A DNA stretch of 64,000 nt from Mytilus californianus (Eukaryota; Mollusca; Bivalvia; Mytilida; Mytilidae), in contig NW_026262668.1 in NCBI RefSeq assembly GCF_021869535.1, positions 12,198,348-12,262,347 on the forward strand. The letters are read 5' to 3'. A program made the translations under genes and the position numbers. Each line of letters opens with the position of its first letter. Position 1 is the stretch's first letter. The notes under the pieces are model-generated. The model did not search any database. It saw nothing but the letters and a program-made list of their open reading frames with translations, and had not been told where the DNA came from. This document shows positions 33,515-47,124 of the stretch, in pieces.

Positions 33515-35290
33515 TCGTGTTTGGAGATGTTTTAAAAGTCATATGATACTTCAAATTTAAAAAATTAGTCGTCTTGAATATGTGTCAACTATACTTGAAT
33601 GGCTAACTTTAACTATTAAACAAGTGTACGGGGACTTTGTTTTAAAAGAAATTTGTTTTATCTTATCAAAATCTTCAGAAATGTACTGCTATTGAATTAT
33701 TGTCTTCCTGTACTCTAATTCGCCGATATTTGACCGTATGCAGTGACCTTAACTTTAAGACCTCTCATTAGAACGTCGGCCACCGCACATCGCAAGTGCG
33801 AGGGCAAAACCGTGATGAAAGAATGTAAATAAACGTGGACTGGATGGTAAGTAGTAATAAGTCATACTTAAAGAACAATTTAAATACAGGAAATCATTTA
33901 AAAATTGGTACGGAAAAGTTTAATTGACAAATGGGAACGCATGGAAAATATAAAAAAGAGTTTACATCGCTCTTTCAATTCACTTATTTTTCACGTGCTC
34001 CACGATTCTGTGTTGATTGTTTATCTATGTCACGATCCAGTAAACTTCGGAAGCATTAGGTTGCGATCAACAATCACTGAATGAAATATTATTTGTCGAT
34101 AATACGTTATAGATTCGTAATAAATGTAAAAAAACCAAACTCGCATAAAGGACTTAGTTCAGTAGACATTGTATATGCATACATTTGTTCAATTAATTCC
34201 TAAACATTAATTTTACATGAATTTCGTTTCATATGACTTTAAACTAGAAAGAAAATATTGCTGGTTCACGACAACTGTAACAGTAGTTAATGATATTACA
34301 GTGCTATATAGTAAATAAAAACGAAAACCGGAATAACCAAAACTATAGTTCATTAAACCAAATCAACCATCACCACCTGACTGGAATTATAGTCTTTTAG
34401 ATTTTTTGAATCCCCTTTTGGATACAAAATCTATCAATATTTATACTATGAACACATGTCCGCACTTGCCCTCGCTGTGACATTGTGATTGACAAATAAT
34501 TAGTTAATGTAAATAATGTAATATTCTGTTTTACAAATAATTAAAAGAGGGTTGAAACTAACAGTTTAACTCCGCCAGAAAGGAATGTTCTCAGTCCGGA
34601 ATTCCGTCATATGTTGTCTTTAAAATATTGATCTAACGGTTTTTGTCGTTTCTAGGATTTCGTTTTGATGTCATATATTTTGATAGTTTCTGTTAAATTT
34701 ATTCGCATATTTTCAAGACTAAGAATATCTAGGCGTTTCAGATCTTGACATATTGAATGGACACTTGTCTATTATTTAAGACAGTATGTTGACCTCTATA
34801 TGTCTTTTGTTTTTAGTTGTAGTTTTGCTGTTGCGTGAAGTCTACTTAATTTGCCCTTTTTATCCATTTTTATATATAAGTTTTAAATTATAAACAAATA
34901 TCCAGTGATAACAATATCCGGGACGATGGTATGGAGTGGTCAATTGTTCAAGACCGTATACCGTCCTCTAGGTGTCTTTTATGGTCACTAGTGATGTTTG
35001 GAATATGCTTAATTGAGGCTTACATATATTCATACGGTAGATTTTAAATTATATGATATAACAAACTTGAACAATATGCTGAGATTGGACTAGGTTTTGC
35101 TAAGTCTCCATCAGAGCATTTATTCTTTTTTTGTTTTAAAAAATCACTGAAGTAGTTATTATCAGGTTTAACGACACTGAAATAAAAGTCAAGCAAATCT
35201 AAAAAGATTATCGAGACTACCCAGTATAGTTAGGTTAATCACGTTGCACTTTTTTATTCAGAATTCAAAATTCGGGTAGGTGCCTATATT
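33515..35290. other. Intergenic DNA, no gene recognised
   Basis: AT-rich, with no domain-bearing frame, RNA gene or clear repeat. Confidence 0.45.
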
Positions 35291-35294
35291 CAAA

Positions 35295-36206
35295 TTATTT
35301 CTTAACATGTCCCTCCGAACCGTACTTTGACATAAAGTTGATTCCAATGTCACCATCGAAGGATGGTTCGAGAAAAAATTGCACGGAATATCGATCAGTT
35401 CCAAAGTCTATTTCGCGATGTCGAGTAGCATTAAAACGACCACCCATCATTCTTGAAAATACATCTCCAATATTCATTACCAGCGTATTTGGTTCAAGTT
35501 TTAACCATCTACCCTCTGGTGCCAAAATCTCAAGTCCTTTATAATTAAAAGTAGTTAATAAAGTTAGAAAGTTAGAGTCCGTGTGATCCAGGGTTGTCAC
35601 TACCTAATCGTCCTCAATCACCGCATTTTCAGGTTGGTTTTTATACCAAGGTGGATAATGGATCAACCTAAAAATTTACATAGGCCTGACAGAAAATATA
35701 GGTTCAAAGGCATGCTCATCTATACCTAACCCTATTGCTGCTAGTCGCAGAATTTCCAGAGCAGTTTCGTGCATATATCCGTATGTCTGAAGCAAAAACT
35801 TTTAAAAAGGAAATGTTCCGTCCTCATTTGGCCAGACAGACTTTTCATAAAACCAATTTCCAGGGGCAATTGTTTGGTCATTTGGATCAACATCTCGTCC
35901 GAATTCAAATCCTTCTTCTCGACTAGGCTCATTGTCACCTACTGGGAAATACCCGCGGTAAACATTGTTACTTTCGGGGTTCCATATATTTCTAAGCATT
36001 GTTTTCTTTGTTTCCATTGGTTATTCAAAGAACCATTGACAGCATTCATAAAGTTGATCATAGTTCAACCCCTGCACATTTTCTATTAACAGAAATCCAG
36101 TGTTTTCCTTCCAAACCATCGACAACACTTTTAGCAACTTCTGACCTGTGTGTTTTAGCTTTAGAAATGTCAACAGTGGGCAATCTTATTGTCTCTTTTT
36201 TACCAT
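35295..36206 (-). pseudogene. 2-oxoglutarate/Fe(II) dioxygenase-like gene copy, intronless and broken
   Basis: Read from 36206 downwards, family blocks follow in order without introns: LPTVDISKAKTHR, then (after a frameshift) GFLLIENVQG and YDQLYECCQWFFE, then NVYRGYFPVGDNEPS with GNWFYEKSVWPNEDGTFPF, LLQTYGYMHETALEILRLA, IHYPPWYKNQPEN, the metal-binding HTDSNFLTLLTTF, and NIGDVFSRMMGGRFNATRHR with RYSVQFFLEP. The H-x-D ... H metal triad and R-x-S of isopenicillin-N-synthase-like dioxygenases are present. In-frame stops occur at FFE|PMETK, after GTFPF, before the IHYPPW block and in IEDD|VVTT, plus at least one frameshift. Such enzymes oxidise small molecules, but the substrate is unknown. 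Lack of introns over ~300 residues suggests a processed copy or an old single-exon gene. Confidence 0.8.
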
Positions 36207-36409
36207 AGTGCTTTTATTTATTAGAAAATTATCAATATACTAAAGTATTTATCATGTTTAAGTGAAAATTCTTCAAACTAATTATGTTGACCGAACATTT
36301 CGCTGTCTAAAGTAACGTTCCCTTTGGGAATTTCACCTTTCTTGCCATCAGGATGTTGCAACAATTTACAGGTGTACTTGGCGGACATTTCAGTAAATGA
36401 AAATAACAT

Positions 36410-36960
36410 TTTAGAAATATGGTGCGAACTCAGCGCTTTTCTTGATTCACCTCAAACCTAAAAATTTGAAAGCCAGGGATTTATAAATACGTAGAATGAC
36501 TGGGATCTATATGACTTAAATGGACACCATAAGCAGAACAGCCAAAAACCTATCCAAGGTGAACTTTGCCCGAGAGAGTTGGAATCTTAGTTTCTAAATA
36601 ATTTTTCATTTATCAACGGGGAATTTTGAAATAGTTGTTTCAAGATGATACCCTTTGGTACTAACAGTCCACCGCAGCATTATCGACCAGTGCTGGTTAA
36701 AAAAAACTTTATAAATTTCCTACGTCCGAATTAGCGCTTTTCTGTTTCACCTTCATCAAGAACGCTCAAAAAGAAAGAAAAATGAAAGCCAGGAATGAAT
36801 ACGTACTTGAGGATTTAAATGACCAAAAAGGACAACAAAATATAGCCAAATCCATTTATAATCAACTTTGCCTAAGGGAATCGGAATCTTAGTTTCTTGT
36901 TAAGTTATTAACTTATCAACGGATAATTTAAGAAAAAGTATGTCATTTAAATCACGTCAG
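36410..36960 (+). repeat. Two tandem copies of dispersed repeat R6
   Basis: Copies at about 36410-36660 and 36690-36960 share ATTTGAAAGCCAGG, AGCCAAATCCAT..ATCAACTTTGCC, TTGGAATCTTAGTTTCT and TTATCAACGG. Related to 24477-24790. Confidence 0.7.
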
Positions 36961-37144
36961 TGGCGAAGCATAAATGACGGATTCAAAGCTTTTCTGAATA
37001 AGCTTTTAACACTTATGGTTAAAAAAATGAAAATAAGAATTGAGAAGCAATTTTCATACAATTGGAGCGTTGTATTCATATTCAAAACTCAAATTACAAC
37101 TGAAACCGTCTGATTTGAGTTTTTCTGAGGGAGATGCATCACTA

Positions 37145-37360
37145 TTTGTTTTCAAAACTGTCATACAAGTGGGAGGTTTAGCTAGCTATAAAACCAGGTT
37201 TAACCCTCCATTTTCTTAGGAAAATGCCTCTACCAAGTCAGGAATATGGTAGTTGTTTTTCACATGTTCCGTTGATTGATAGCATTTGAGTTTGTCAGTT
37301 TTTATAGACTTCCCCTTTTTGAATTTGCCTTGGAGTTCGGTATTATTGTTAAACTTTTTT
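37145..37360 (+). repeat. R4-family repeat fragment
   Basis: CTGTCATACAAGTGGGAGG, TTTAGCTAGCTATAAAACCA and GTCAGGAATATGGTAGTTGT as in the other R4 copies. Confidence 0.75.
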
Positions 37361-38270
37361 TAGCTTAATTCTAGGAATGAGTTATAAGTCTGATCTTTTC
37401 GTATGAATGTCGGTGGGCTAAAATTTGTGGTATATTACAATAACTATAAAACAAACAAAAACTCGTCTACCAATTTGTGCTATATTCTTCTTGTTGCCCG
37501 TTGTTGCCTGTGGGTTAGTTTCTCTTTGATCATTTTTGTATGTCTCAATGTCAAATTGCATTATTCATTCTGTTTGTTGCTTGGTCAGTATTCACTTGAA
37601 CATTGAATGAGTATTTTTCCATTCTTATTGTCATGTCAAAACAAAGCTCTTTTCATTCGAAAAGCTCTTATATCAGAACACCAGAATCATGTGACATTTA
37701 CGCCTAATATGGTTATTGGGGAACACACGAAAACGTAATGGGTAGCACATCTGGTTTTAATTTCTTTTTAAATGATTTTTTTTTAATTATGAAATAAACA
37801 GGTAAAGATCGTTTTCATTATTGGAAAAGAATGGATGCACCCTTGAAGATCCTTGAACGTAAGAAATTGTATTGATTTTTCTTACTTGCATAGTTACAAA
37901 TTTCAATGAACAAGTAGATTCATTATGGAGTAACTATATACATTAATTATGTGTGCATTTAAACAGGGTCTGATCCTGTTAAATAAATTTTGATGCTGAT
38001 AAAAATTTAACTATCTCGAGTGGATAAATATAGTAATCAATGAGATTGTGTAGCAGTATTGATATGTAACGTATCTGAAAAACGTCATATATGTATCAAT
38101 TTCTATCAAGATATTTAGACAAGCTATTTATTTCTAATGGTTATAACCGGTGTGTTGCTTCATTTCGTCGTGAAAAAGAGTCGTTCATATGTGGTATTTA
38201 TTTTTTATGATTGAAAAAATAAATAAATGGAAAAAAAACAAAAAAAAATCGTAATATCTTAATGCGCTGA
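37361..38270. other. Intergenic DNA, no gene recognised
   Basis: Nothing recognised. Confidence 0.45.
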
Positions 38271-38275
38271 GACAC

Positions 38276-39035
38276 AAACAATGTCCTGAGACAACTATCA
38301 ATCTTTTAACTCCAACATCTGATTTGGTGCAAACTATCTGTTTATGTCATTCCCCTGACTTTGTGCAAACAATGTCCTGAGACAACTATCAATCTTTTAA
38401 CTCCAACATCTGATTTGGTGCAAACTATCTGTTTATGTCATTCTCCAGACTTTGTGCAAACAATGTCCTGAGACAACTATCAATCTTTTAACTCCAACAT
38501 CTGATTTGAGGCAAACTATCTTTTTATGTCATTCTCCAGACTTGGTGCAAACAATGTCCTGAGACAACTATCAATCTTTTAACTCCAACATCTGATTTGA
38601 GGCAAACTATCTTTTTATGTCATTCTCCAGACTTGGTGCAAACAATGTCCTGAGACAACTATCAATCTTTTAACTCCAACATCTGATTTGAGGCAAACTA
38701 TCTTTTTATGTCATTCTCCAGACTTGGTGCAAACAATGTCCTGAGACAACTATCAATCTTTTAACTCCAACATCTGATTTGGTGCAAACTATCTTTTTAT
38801 GTCATTCTCCAGACTTGGTGCAAACGGTTTCTTTGACAACTTACAATATTTTTAGTCAAAATTCTGACTTTGTGCTAACTATCTGTGTATGTCATTCTCC
38901 TGACTGTCCTGAGACAACTATCAATTTGTTTTAAGTCAAACTTCTGACTTGGTGCTAACGACCAGGTTATGTCATTCTCCTGACTGATGCAAACGGTTTA
39001 CTTTGACAACTAACAATTTTTTTTAAGTAATATTC
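38276..39035 (+). repeat. 91-bp tandem array
   Basis: CAATGTCCTGAGACAACTAT begins at 38279, 38370, 38461, 38552, 38643 and 38734, exactly 91 bp apart, with only a few substitutions between copies. Two or more decayed units follow to about 39035 (TTTGACAACT..CAAT). As 91 is not a multiple of three and stops are frequent, it is not coding. Confidence 0.95.
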
Positions 39036-39349
39036 CCGACCTTTCATGACAGTCAGTATATAATATTTCATGCAAATATATGAATGTTACTATCAATTTT
39101 GCATACTTTCACAAATGCATTTCACATTGCATAAATCAAACCAAAATTACACATCGGACTTCAAAGTTATTTTACAATTAAAATGTTTAGTATATAAATT
39201 GAATGTTGAATGAAAGGGATTCTAATACATAATCTTGAAAAGCTAATTCCACTGTTAAATCTGAAATTCGTCAATAATAGTTACGACACTTATACAATTA
39301 TGATATTATGTCAATTCAAATCTTTAAAAATAAGAATGACCAAAATGCT

Positions 39350-39900
39350 AAAACAAAAAACAAACCTTACAGGATGTTTTTAAAATTGTTACTACCTCAG
39401 AAACCATACGAATAAGGTTGATACACATCCGACATAATTTGAGGAATGAACATAAGATTTAAGAGAATTTATTTTTAAAAGATTTTTATTATATACAAAG
39501 TACAATCGACATAGTAACGAAACGTTGGCGTGATGACGAGCGCTGTGGGCACGATATTAACCTAAAATTTATTTACAAAAACTAACCTTCGTGTCTAATT
39601 ACTAGTACTTTAAAAGATATTTTTTAAATCGTCTTATAATATTCTGTATTCGTCCCTGACGAGTCTCAATTTATATATATATACAATGTTAATGTCTGCT
39701 TCTGTTGTTATTTAACTATAACTACATTCGTCTAATTTATATTTTTCTTTTGTATGTACCATTTTGAACACACACATTATAGTATAGAGCTCAAAGATAT
39801 AATCATTGATGCGGCGTAAAGCCAACATCAATCTATCAAAGATATAATGCAATATTCAAATTAAAGTCAGATAGTCATGTTATGTAGGTGCAAATAATTT
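39350..39900 (+). repeat. Copy 1 of a diverged segmental duplication
   Basis: Blocks TACAATCGACATAGTAACG, ATAGTATAGAGCTCAAAGAT and GATAGTCATGTTA recur in the same order at 40800-41350. Confidence 0.5.
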
Positions 39901-40799
39901 TGGATCCTCATATTTTCAATTGAAAAAAAAAAATCAACAAGAAGGTGAAACCTATAGAGTCAGCTTTATTTATGATTCAACATTTTAACAATTTCCCAGG
40001 ATTTCTTTCCCTCAAGGGGTCCTGCTAATTCGACAGAAATTTGAATATCAAATAGTTTCAATATATCAGCTCAGTAGTGAGTGCTTCGGTACTGACATGA
40101 TTTATAAAATAATCTTCTTAAATTCTCCGTTGATAAATTAAGAAATCATTTGCATTGTTCTTGAAAACAGTCTTTTTTTTATTAATTGGTTGGTACTTAT
40201 CATGCATACAGGAAATAGTGTATTACAATAACCTAAAACTCATTATGTATTTGATTTCTTTTAAAATATCTTGGTATGTTTTTTTCTTTCATCTGGAGTC
40301 AAAATTCAAGATTCACGATGGTCCAAATATCAAAACCACGGCAAGAATCAGGCTACTTACAGGCCCTTTTCGAAAAAAAAAAATGTATTGATTATATGGT
40401 TGCACATATATAAAACAGTAATGTGTTTTAATTGTATATTCAAGATAACATTTGATTTCGACGTGAACAGAATATTTCTATATTCTAGGTTAAAAATACG
40501 AAGGAATGAAACATTTCTTATAGGTTGGCATACAATTTAGCATACTTTTCAAACAGCAACTTAGCTAACCTAATGATTTCAATGTATTATTTAAATTTTG
40601 TTTATCTATACCTGCATAAATACTGCATAAATTAACACATCAGGTCAAAAACGTAATTTAGATTCTCAAAATGTGAAAATGATTTTTTTTTTACATTATC
40701 TTGAATTGTGATTGAAAAGTATTGTCACTGTTAAATAAGAAAAGTTTAGACACTTACTGAAATTTTATTCTGTCGTTTTTCAGATCTTTCAGTTAAGAA

Positions 40800-41350
40800 T
40801 AGTCTAATGCAATAAACTCCAAGGTAGTCTTCAAAAATTGCTAACATTTCCAAAAAAGGTTGACTTAATCCGACATACATAGGTAGACCAAAATGAATTT
40901 ATAAGTTATATCATGTGAAATATAATTGATAACAATATTTGTACTTTATGCCTTGATTTTAGATGTAGGAGAGCATTCATTTTGATTTTTTTAAATTATA
41001 TATTAAAGTGCAATCGATATAGAAACTAACGTAGGAGTTGTACCTTTGATGGTAAACAGTCCTAAAAACGTACTTAAACAATTTTGATGGAAAGTTTTTG
41101 TTTGCAGGTGTATCTCAAGTCTAAATTTAAACATATAAACGGTTTTATTGTTGATGTCAAAAATGATTAAAATGATATAAATGGATTGTTTACATCTGTT
41201 TCCATGTTAATAAGAATGTAATTACAGCCTTTATATATAATTGTTTTTCTTATGTATATATATTTTTACGCGTACGTACAATATAGTAAAGAGTTCATAG
41301 ATATAAAGCAATATTTAAATTACAGACAGATAGTCATATTACAACTGAGT
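40800..41350 (+). repeat. Copy 2 of a diverged segmental duplication
   Basis: Same block order as 39350-39900 with many differences. No gene recognised in either or between them. Confidence 0.5.
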
Positions 41351-44250
41351 GTTCAAGAAGTTGCGTTTTTATTTGGCCTCATAAAATGCATTGGGAAATC
41401 TACGGAAAGATAAAAAAAAAAAAACTCCCCCACAACAGCATATGGAAGAAAATCCTTCAAATGAGTAATGATAAATTCGTTAACAAATAAGTAAGACCAT
41501 TTTTTAAAAATGCTCATATAAGGTCCGAGGACACAGTAATCGTCCTTAGATTTTCGTTGTCTAGAAATATAGTCCTTAGTGTGGACAGTGTATAACTTGC
41601 ATGCATGACATATTAAGTAAGGGGATGAAATTACATGTTAAAAAAAATTTGGATTCTGAATCTTTATGTTAAGTAGTGATTTGGTCCAGGTAAAAAAGGT
41701 CAAAAACTAGTATGTCTGAAGCTGGCAAACTGAATTTTAGACCCCCTTAACATAGAATTGTCAATATTTTGAGTTAGAGCTGGTAGACTTTTCTATAATT
41801 TTGATATAATTTGTCCCAATAGTAGTACACTACACTGTGAAAATTCTTTTTGAGATAGAGCAGGTGCGATTTTTTAAATTTGACTTTATTGTCTAAAAGA
41901 AATGCACTACGAAATAACTGTGTTCTCGGGCCATAAATGTATATTTGCCATTACTGATCTTATTTTCAAATACCGGAAACAACATACAGTAAATGTATTA
42001 TCTAGAGCAATGGAAGTTGCTAATACAGAACTGTTATTTTGATGTTGACTGTGGCACAACTTCGGACAAATTATGTCAGAAGTATTGCAGTACCCAACGA
42101 TACTATGATTTATAGTTGAAATTCTACTTTGTAAAATCATGAATTTAGTCAGCTGTTATCATACTCTAATATAGGAACGTGGAAATGCTGTAAAATTAAG
42201 AACCCTTTCTATAATGACCCATTGTTTAATTTTCTGGATACCGTTGGAAATTTTGAAGGCCTGCATCACATGTTGTTTTGAGAAACATAAAAAGCTAACT
42301 ATAGATATGATTCAACATTTAACCAAAAAAATTGGAATTTTCAAATCAAGTTGTTTTTAAAACTTATTAAAAGGAAATTGCAATTATGAGGTATAGGACC
42401 AATTCCCACTGAATTTCTTTCACTCACACGGACCTACTCCGAAAGTTTCCAAAATCTACTGGACTTAAAATAATGTCAGAAGGGCAGCTCCAGAAGATAT
42501 GTTTCATCTTTTGGATAATTGCCCCTCGCTTGTCAACTTCAAATCGTATTTAATTAGCAGATAACGGTATTGTATTTTAAGCTCCGACGGCATCAAATAA
42601 CCAATTGATGCCGTTGGAGCTTAAGGATGTATTACTCTGACGTTCCAGACTCGTTGAAATCTCGTTCTGGAATTATTCCCAAAACATGTAAAACAAGTGG
42701 AAAATATCAATGAATTTAAAAAAAGTTATAATCAAACTTAAATCTGTGAAAAAATTGTGTATTTACAATAAGTAGTTTTTGAGTAATACAATTTCAAATT
42801 TTATAACCAATCAAGTCAGTCTCATTAGCCAAAAATGTTGAGAAAATGGGTGAGGGGTACAAGAAATGATTTACCAGAAACATGTACATCCCATATCAAT
42901 TTTTCCTTTTTAAATTTCTTAGATATGTATTTTTTCGATCATTTATAACAAAGAAGTTGAAATAATATGCTTTTTGTTCTAAGAAAAGAGAAAAATCTCA
43001 AATTTACAAAATTGACAGCATGGTAAATTCGACACGAAATAGCAACAAAATTTTATAAGACTTTCTTATATTAGTCCACTTCATCTTAAGTGAAAGTATG
43101 AAAAAAAGTTTAATTGTGAAACTGTGATTTTTTTCATGATAATAGCCCAAAAATGGGTAAAAATTGATGAAAATTGGGAAAATCATAAAAATTGGCTACT
43201 TTCAAATGGCTGTAGCAAAAAAAAAAAAGAAGTGCACCACCATATGATTTTTTCTTCACCAATTAATTTTTTTACAGTCATATAAACCCAAAAATCAGGT
43301 TAAGAAAAAAAGTTTAATTCTAGAAATCTAAAAATATGGTGTACAATACTGTTATCTCCATTCTAATGAAACTGACAGAAAACAACGTCAAATCATACAT
43401 TTAAAATCTGTCATACGTCGTCTGCGCTTGTGCGTACGTTTTCATAGCATCAATTGAGAATTGATGCCATGAAAATTGGAGACGTTATCCAATCAAAACG
43501 AACGTGACAAACGATGTTGCATTAGAATTGACATTCTACACAATGTACTTTCAAAAGATACACTTAATCCAGTTTTGGATTACACACAATTAATATTACA
43601 TGGGTATCTCAAGAATACAAAAAAAATAAATACATATTTTGTGAACTTATTGCTCAGTGTAGAAAGGATATCTATATATAAAACTCGTCAAATAAAAGTA
43701 TTTGATGACAAAGACATTGACATAAAAAGGTTATTTATTTTTACCATGAAATGTATGTACTGTATGCATTTACATATTACATCACGAACAACAGATTGCT
43801 TCTTTTCGAGAAATATTATGTTAATAAAACCCCACTTATTCGATATGACCAAAAAAGTTTTCAACTTCTAATATAAAAAGTGGACTGACTATGTTATTTG
43901 GTGAAATATTATTTCTTTTTTCTTTATTTTTAAATGTGGACTTTCATTGATCTAAAAATAAAGAACAAGTTACCTCGCCTTAGACGGTAAAATGACAATA
44001 TGATCAATAGACAGTCACTTGTGTTTTTTCTGTTGTAACTCTTATTATGTTTCAATGAATTAATTATTATTTTTTAGGTCAAAATATGTATCTAGATGGA
44101 ATTCAAAAACAATTACTAACAATTTGAGGGATAAAACTAACAAATATTGTTTTTATTACAGTGATCTCAGAGATTTGCTGAATCACTTTTATTTGTAAAT
44201 ATGTGAATAAAATTTTATAAGAGAAAAAAAAAGTTAAGATAAAAAAAAAA
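41351..44250. other. AT-rich intergenic DNA with two palindromes
   Basis: Palindromes lie at 42577-42624 (arms TTAAGCTCC..ACGGCATCAA, 19/20 matched, 8-bp loop) and 43439-43475 (arms TTTTCATAGCATCAATT, 16/17 matched, 3-bp loop). The longest frame (43476-43871, 131 residues) has no recognisable domain and unremarkable composition, so it is not called as a gene. Confidence 0.5.
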
Positions 44251-44734
44251 AAGTTAAGGCGAAGTGTACGTAATTAACTACTCCACAGAATTTTTTTTAA
44301 TTTTACATGTGGATTCTGCTTGTAAAAATACATCAGACAATAAAATAAAAAAAGGGGGTAACCGTTTTCGTTTTTCAGATACAAGCTGTTGAAATTAACA
44401 GCATGATACGCCAAAAATACAAAGGATATATAGGGAAAATCATAAAAATCGGCAGATATTTTTACTTTATCCAGATTTTCTAATTCGTTGGTCCACAGAA
44501 TTTTTTTAAAAATCGATATGCCATTCAAAAATGAACGACGAACCCATTGGTGCAAAGAAAGTCCTTAGCAACCGTGCTAGTTTTCAAGCTATATCCTGTG
44601 GAAGTTTGACTTTTAGCGGAAAGAATAAAAAACATTCGGCGACGTTATTGATGTCTACTGTAACGTCATCACAATTTCTACTCTATATAACGCTATTATA
44701 CCGTACAGTGTCGTAACAAAATCCTGAGTGTGTA

Positions 44735-45290
44735 TAAAATTGAGAATGGAACTGGGGAATATGTCAAAGAGACAACAACCCGACCACAGAGCAGACAACA
44801 GCCGAAGGCCACCAATGGGTCTTCAACGCAGCGAGAAAATCCCGCACCCGGAGGTGGTCCTCAGCTGGCCCCTAAATAAAATTGTGTACTAGTTCAGTGA
44901 AAATGGACGTCACACTAAACTCCAAAACATATAAATGAACTAAAATTAAAAAAAACATACAAGACTAACAAAGGCCAGAGGCTCCTGACTTGGGACAGGC
45001 GCAAAAATGCGGCGGGGTTAAACATGTTTTGTGAGATCTCAACCCTCCACCTATACCTCTAGCCAATGTAAAATAAAGAAACACATAGTAATACGCACAG
45101 TAAAACTCAGTTTAAAAGAAGTCCGAGTCCGATGTCAGAATAGGTAACAAAAGAAACTAAACAAAAAGACAATGATACATAAATTAACAAAGGACTACTA
45201 GCAGTTACTGACATGCCAGCTCCAGACCTCAATTAAACTGATTGAAAGATTATGTCTTCATCATATGAAAATCAAGTACAATCCCTCCCG
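44735..45290 (+). repeat. R2-related dispersed repeat (distinct subfamily)
   Basis: The first half (GACAACAACCCGACCACAGA, GAAGGCCACCAATGGGTCTT) differs from other R2 copies. The second half has CTCCTGACTTGGGACAGGCG, GCGGGGTTAAACATGTTTTG and a degraded GCAGTTACTGACA end. Confidence 0.75.
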
Positions 45291-45829
45291 TTAGGGGTTT
45301 AGTATCATACAATCATAAAATATATGAGAAGAACATAACCCGTATCATGCCAACAACTGGTTTTAGAATAATAGTGTTTATTTCCGATGCAAAGACCCTA
45401 TGAGTGAATCAATATTAATACCAAAATATGTAATCCTTAATGACCTGACAACAGTATCGTAACTATATCCTTTCCGAATAAGTCTGTTTAAAGGTTTGGT
45501 TAGCTTTTGGGGTGAATGCCGACATTTTTGTGCTTTGTAAAGAATATTACCATAAAATATTGGATGTGAAATACCTGAACGTATAAGATGTCTACATGTT
45601 GATTTATATTTACGAATGATTTATAACTCATTTTCCTAATTATTGCAAATGCTCAAGCGTAATCAATTGATAAGGAAATAAACTGAGTATTTTTTATGGA
45701 TATTTCTGCTGCCAAAAAAAAAGCAAATTGGCAAATAAATATACTGCAAGTGAAAGAAAGTTACTGTATAGTCTTTAACTCCATCTTTTCTTAATTGGAC
45801 AGGGTTCCACATCTTTTTTGAAATGCTTG

Positions 45830-45970
45830 TATTTATAGCTGACTATGGGCTTTGATCATTGTTGAAGGCCGTACGGTGACCTATAGTTGTTAATTTCTGT
45901 GTCATTTGCGGACTCTTGTGGAGAGTTGTCTCATTGGCAATCATACCACATCTTCTTATTTTTATATTGT
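45830..45970 (-). repeat. R2-family repeat, end fragment (reverse)
   Basis: TTGAAGGCCGTACGGTGACC to CTCATTGGCAATCATACCAC. Confidence 0.8.
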
Positions 45971-46574
45971 ATTGTTCTAATAATTATGAATCAAATATCA
46001 AGTTTGAAATTGTCCCGGTTAACACAGCGTTGACAGAATGATTCTATGCGTATTTAAATAATCGGTTATAATATTGGGATCGCGTATACACGTCTTTTTT
46101 AAAATCTTATTTCTGCATGTTTGTATTTTAAAAAAGTGAATATAATTTGCTGCAGCTTTTCATCCTCACCATTTCCGGCACTATTCGAGGTCTTGCGCAC
46201 AAAACCCATTTTATTTGTCAGGTTCACACACGTGCACGTGACACAACTCTGCAATTTTATTTTAAAAATTTCCTGTCTCGATCGCTTTCCCTTTCTTTAA
46301 CTTCACGACAAAGCATGATATAATGTTTGCTGGAGATTTTAAGTAAAAAACGAAATAATTTATTGTACCATTATTTGTTGAATATCCACATGCACGACTC
46401 CCAAAAAATAAGAAAACTGCATCTGCATATTATCTTGAGAATTTTTATGGCTGTAATAAGGTCAAAAGAAGAACCCGCATATGAATTTTAGCAAAGAAAA
46501 ACAGATCGGATTTTTTTATATAACTTGTTCCTGTATATAATGCAAATGAATTGCAGTTTTGTTAATATAATATG

Positions 46575-46629
46575 AAAATAAGGAGATGTGGTATGATTGC
46601 AAATGAGACAACTATCTGCCACAGTTTAA
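46575..46629 (+). repeat. R2-family repeat, left half of an interrupted copy
   Basis: AATAAGGAGATGTGGTATGA to CCACAGTTTAA. It continues at 47125 after the inserted element. Confidence 0.85.
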
Positions 46630-47124
46630 GGTAGATCGGGTGTCTTTTTCTGAGCGTCCGTTCTGATCATGTTGCAAAAATACTTTTTCGTTTTAAAAAT
46701 ATTTTACCAAGTATCATTTAATATACAACAAAATACCTAAAACTTGAAATTTAAAGATTAGACTATCAAAAAATTAAGTGTCGTAAAGTATATTTAAAAT
46801 TTTTGGGGATTTTTTCAAGAAAATAAGGCCCGTGACCCCCTATTTTTATTTGATATTTCGGAGTTATTAATGAAAAGCAATTCTCTCATCGAATTTTAGC
46901 CAATTCTATCGTTTAATGTTTTCGCAATAAGGAAAACTTAAGTTTCCCCTATATTAACAATATAAAATAACCCAAATTTCGTTAATTTCAATGCGTTATT
47001 ACGAAAAAAACAAGGTCCGTGATTCCCAGTTTTTATATTGAAATTTGAAATTACATTGACCCAGAAGTCTTTTACAGAAGTTTAAGAAAAATCTATCGTC
47101 CAACATTTAGACAACCCAGCTACC
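46630..47124. mobile_element. 495-bp MITE inserted at TTAA within an R2 repeat
   Basis: Starts GGTAGATCGGGT and ends ACCCAGCTACC (imperfect inverted ends), with TTAA at 46626-46629 and 47125-47128. Removing it and one TTAA restores the R2 order seen at 8280-8305. Inside, two similar blocks (AAGGCCCGTGACCCC and AAGGTCCGTGATTCCC) suggest an internal duplication. No coding capacity. Confidence 0.85.

Noticed and set aside
38276..39035. CRISPR-like array
   Set aside because: The whole 91-bp unit is repeated, with no unique spacers between short repeats, and the DNA is eukaryotic.
43476..43871. 131-residue ORF
   Set aside because: No recognisable domain, no nearby regulatory or splice evidence, AT-rich composition; could be chance.
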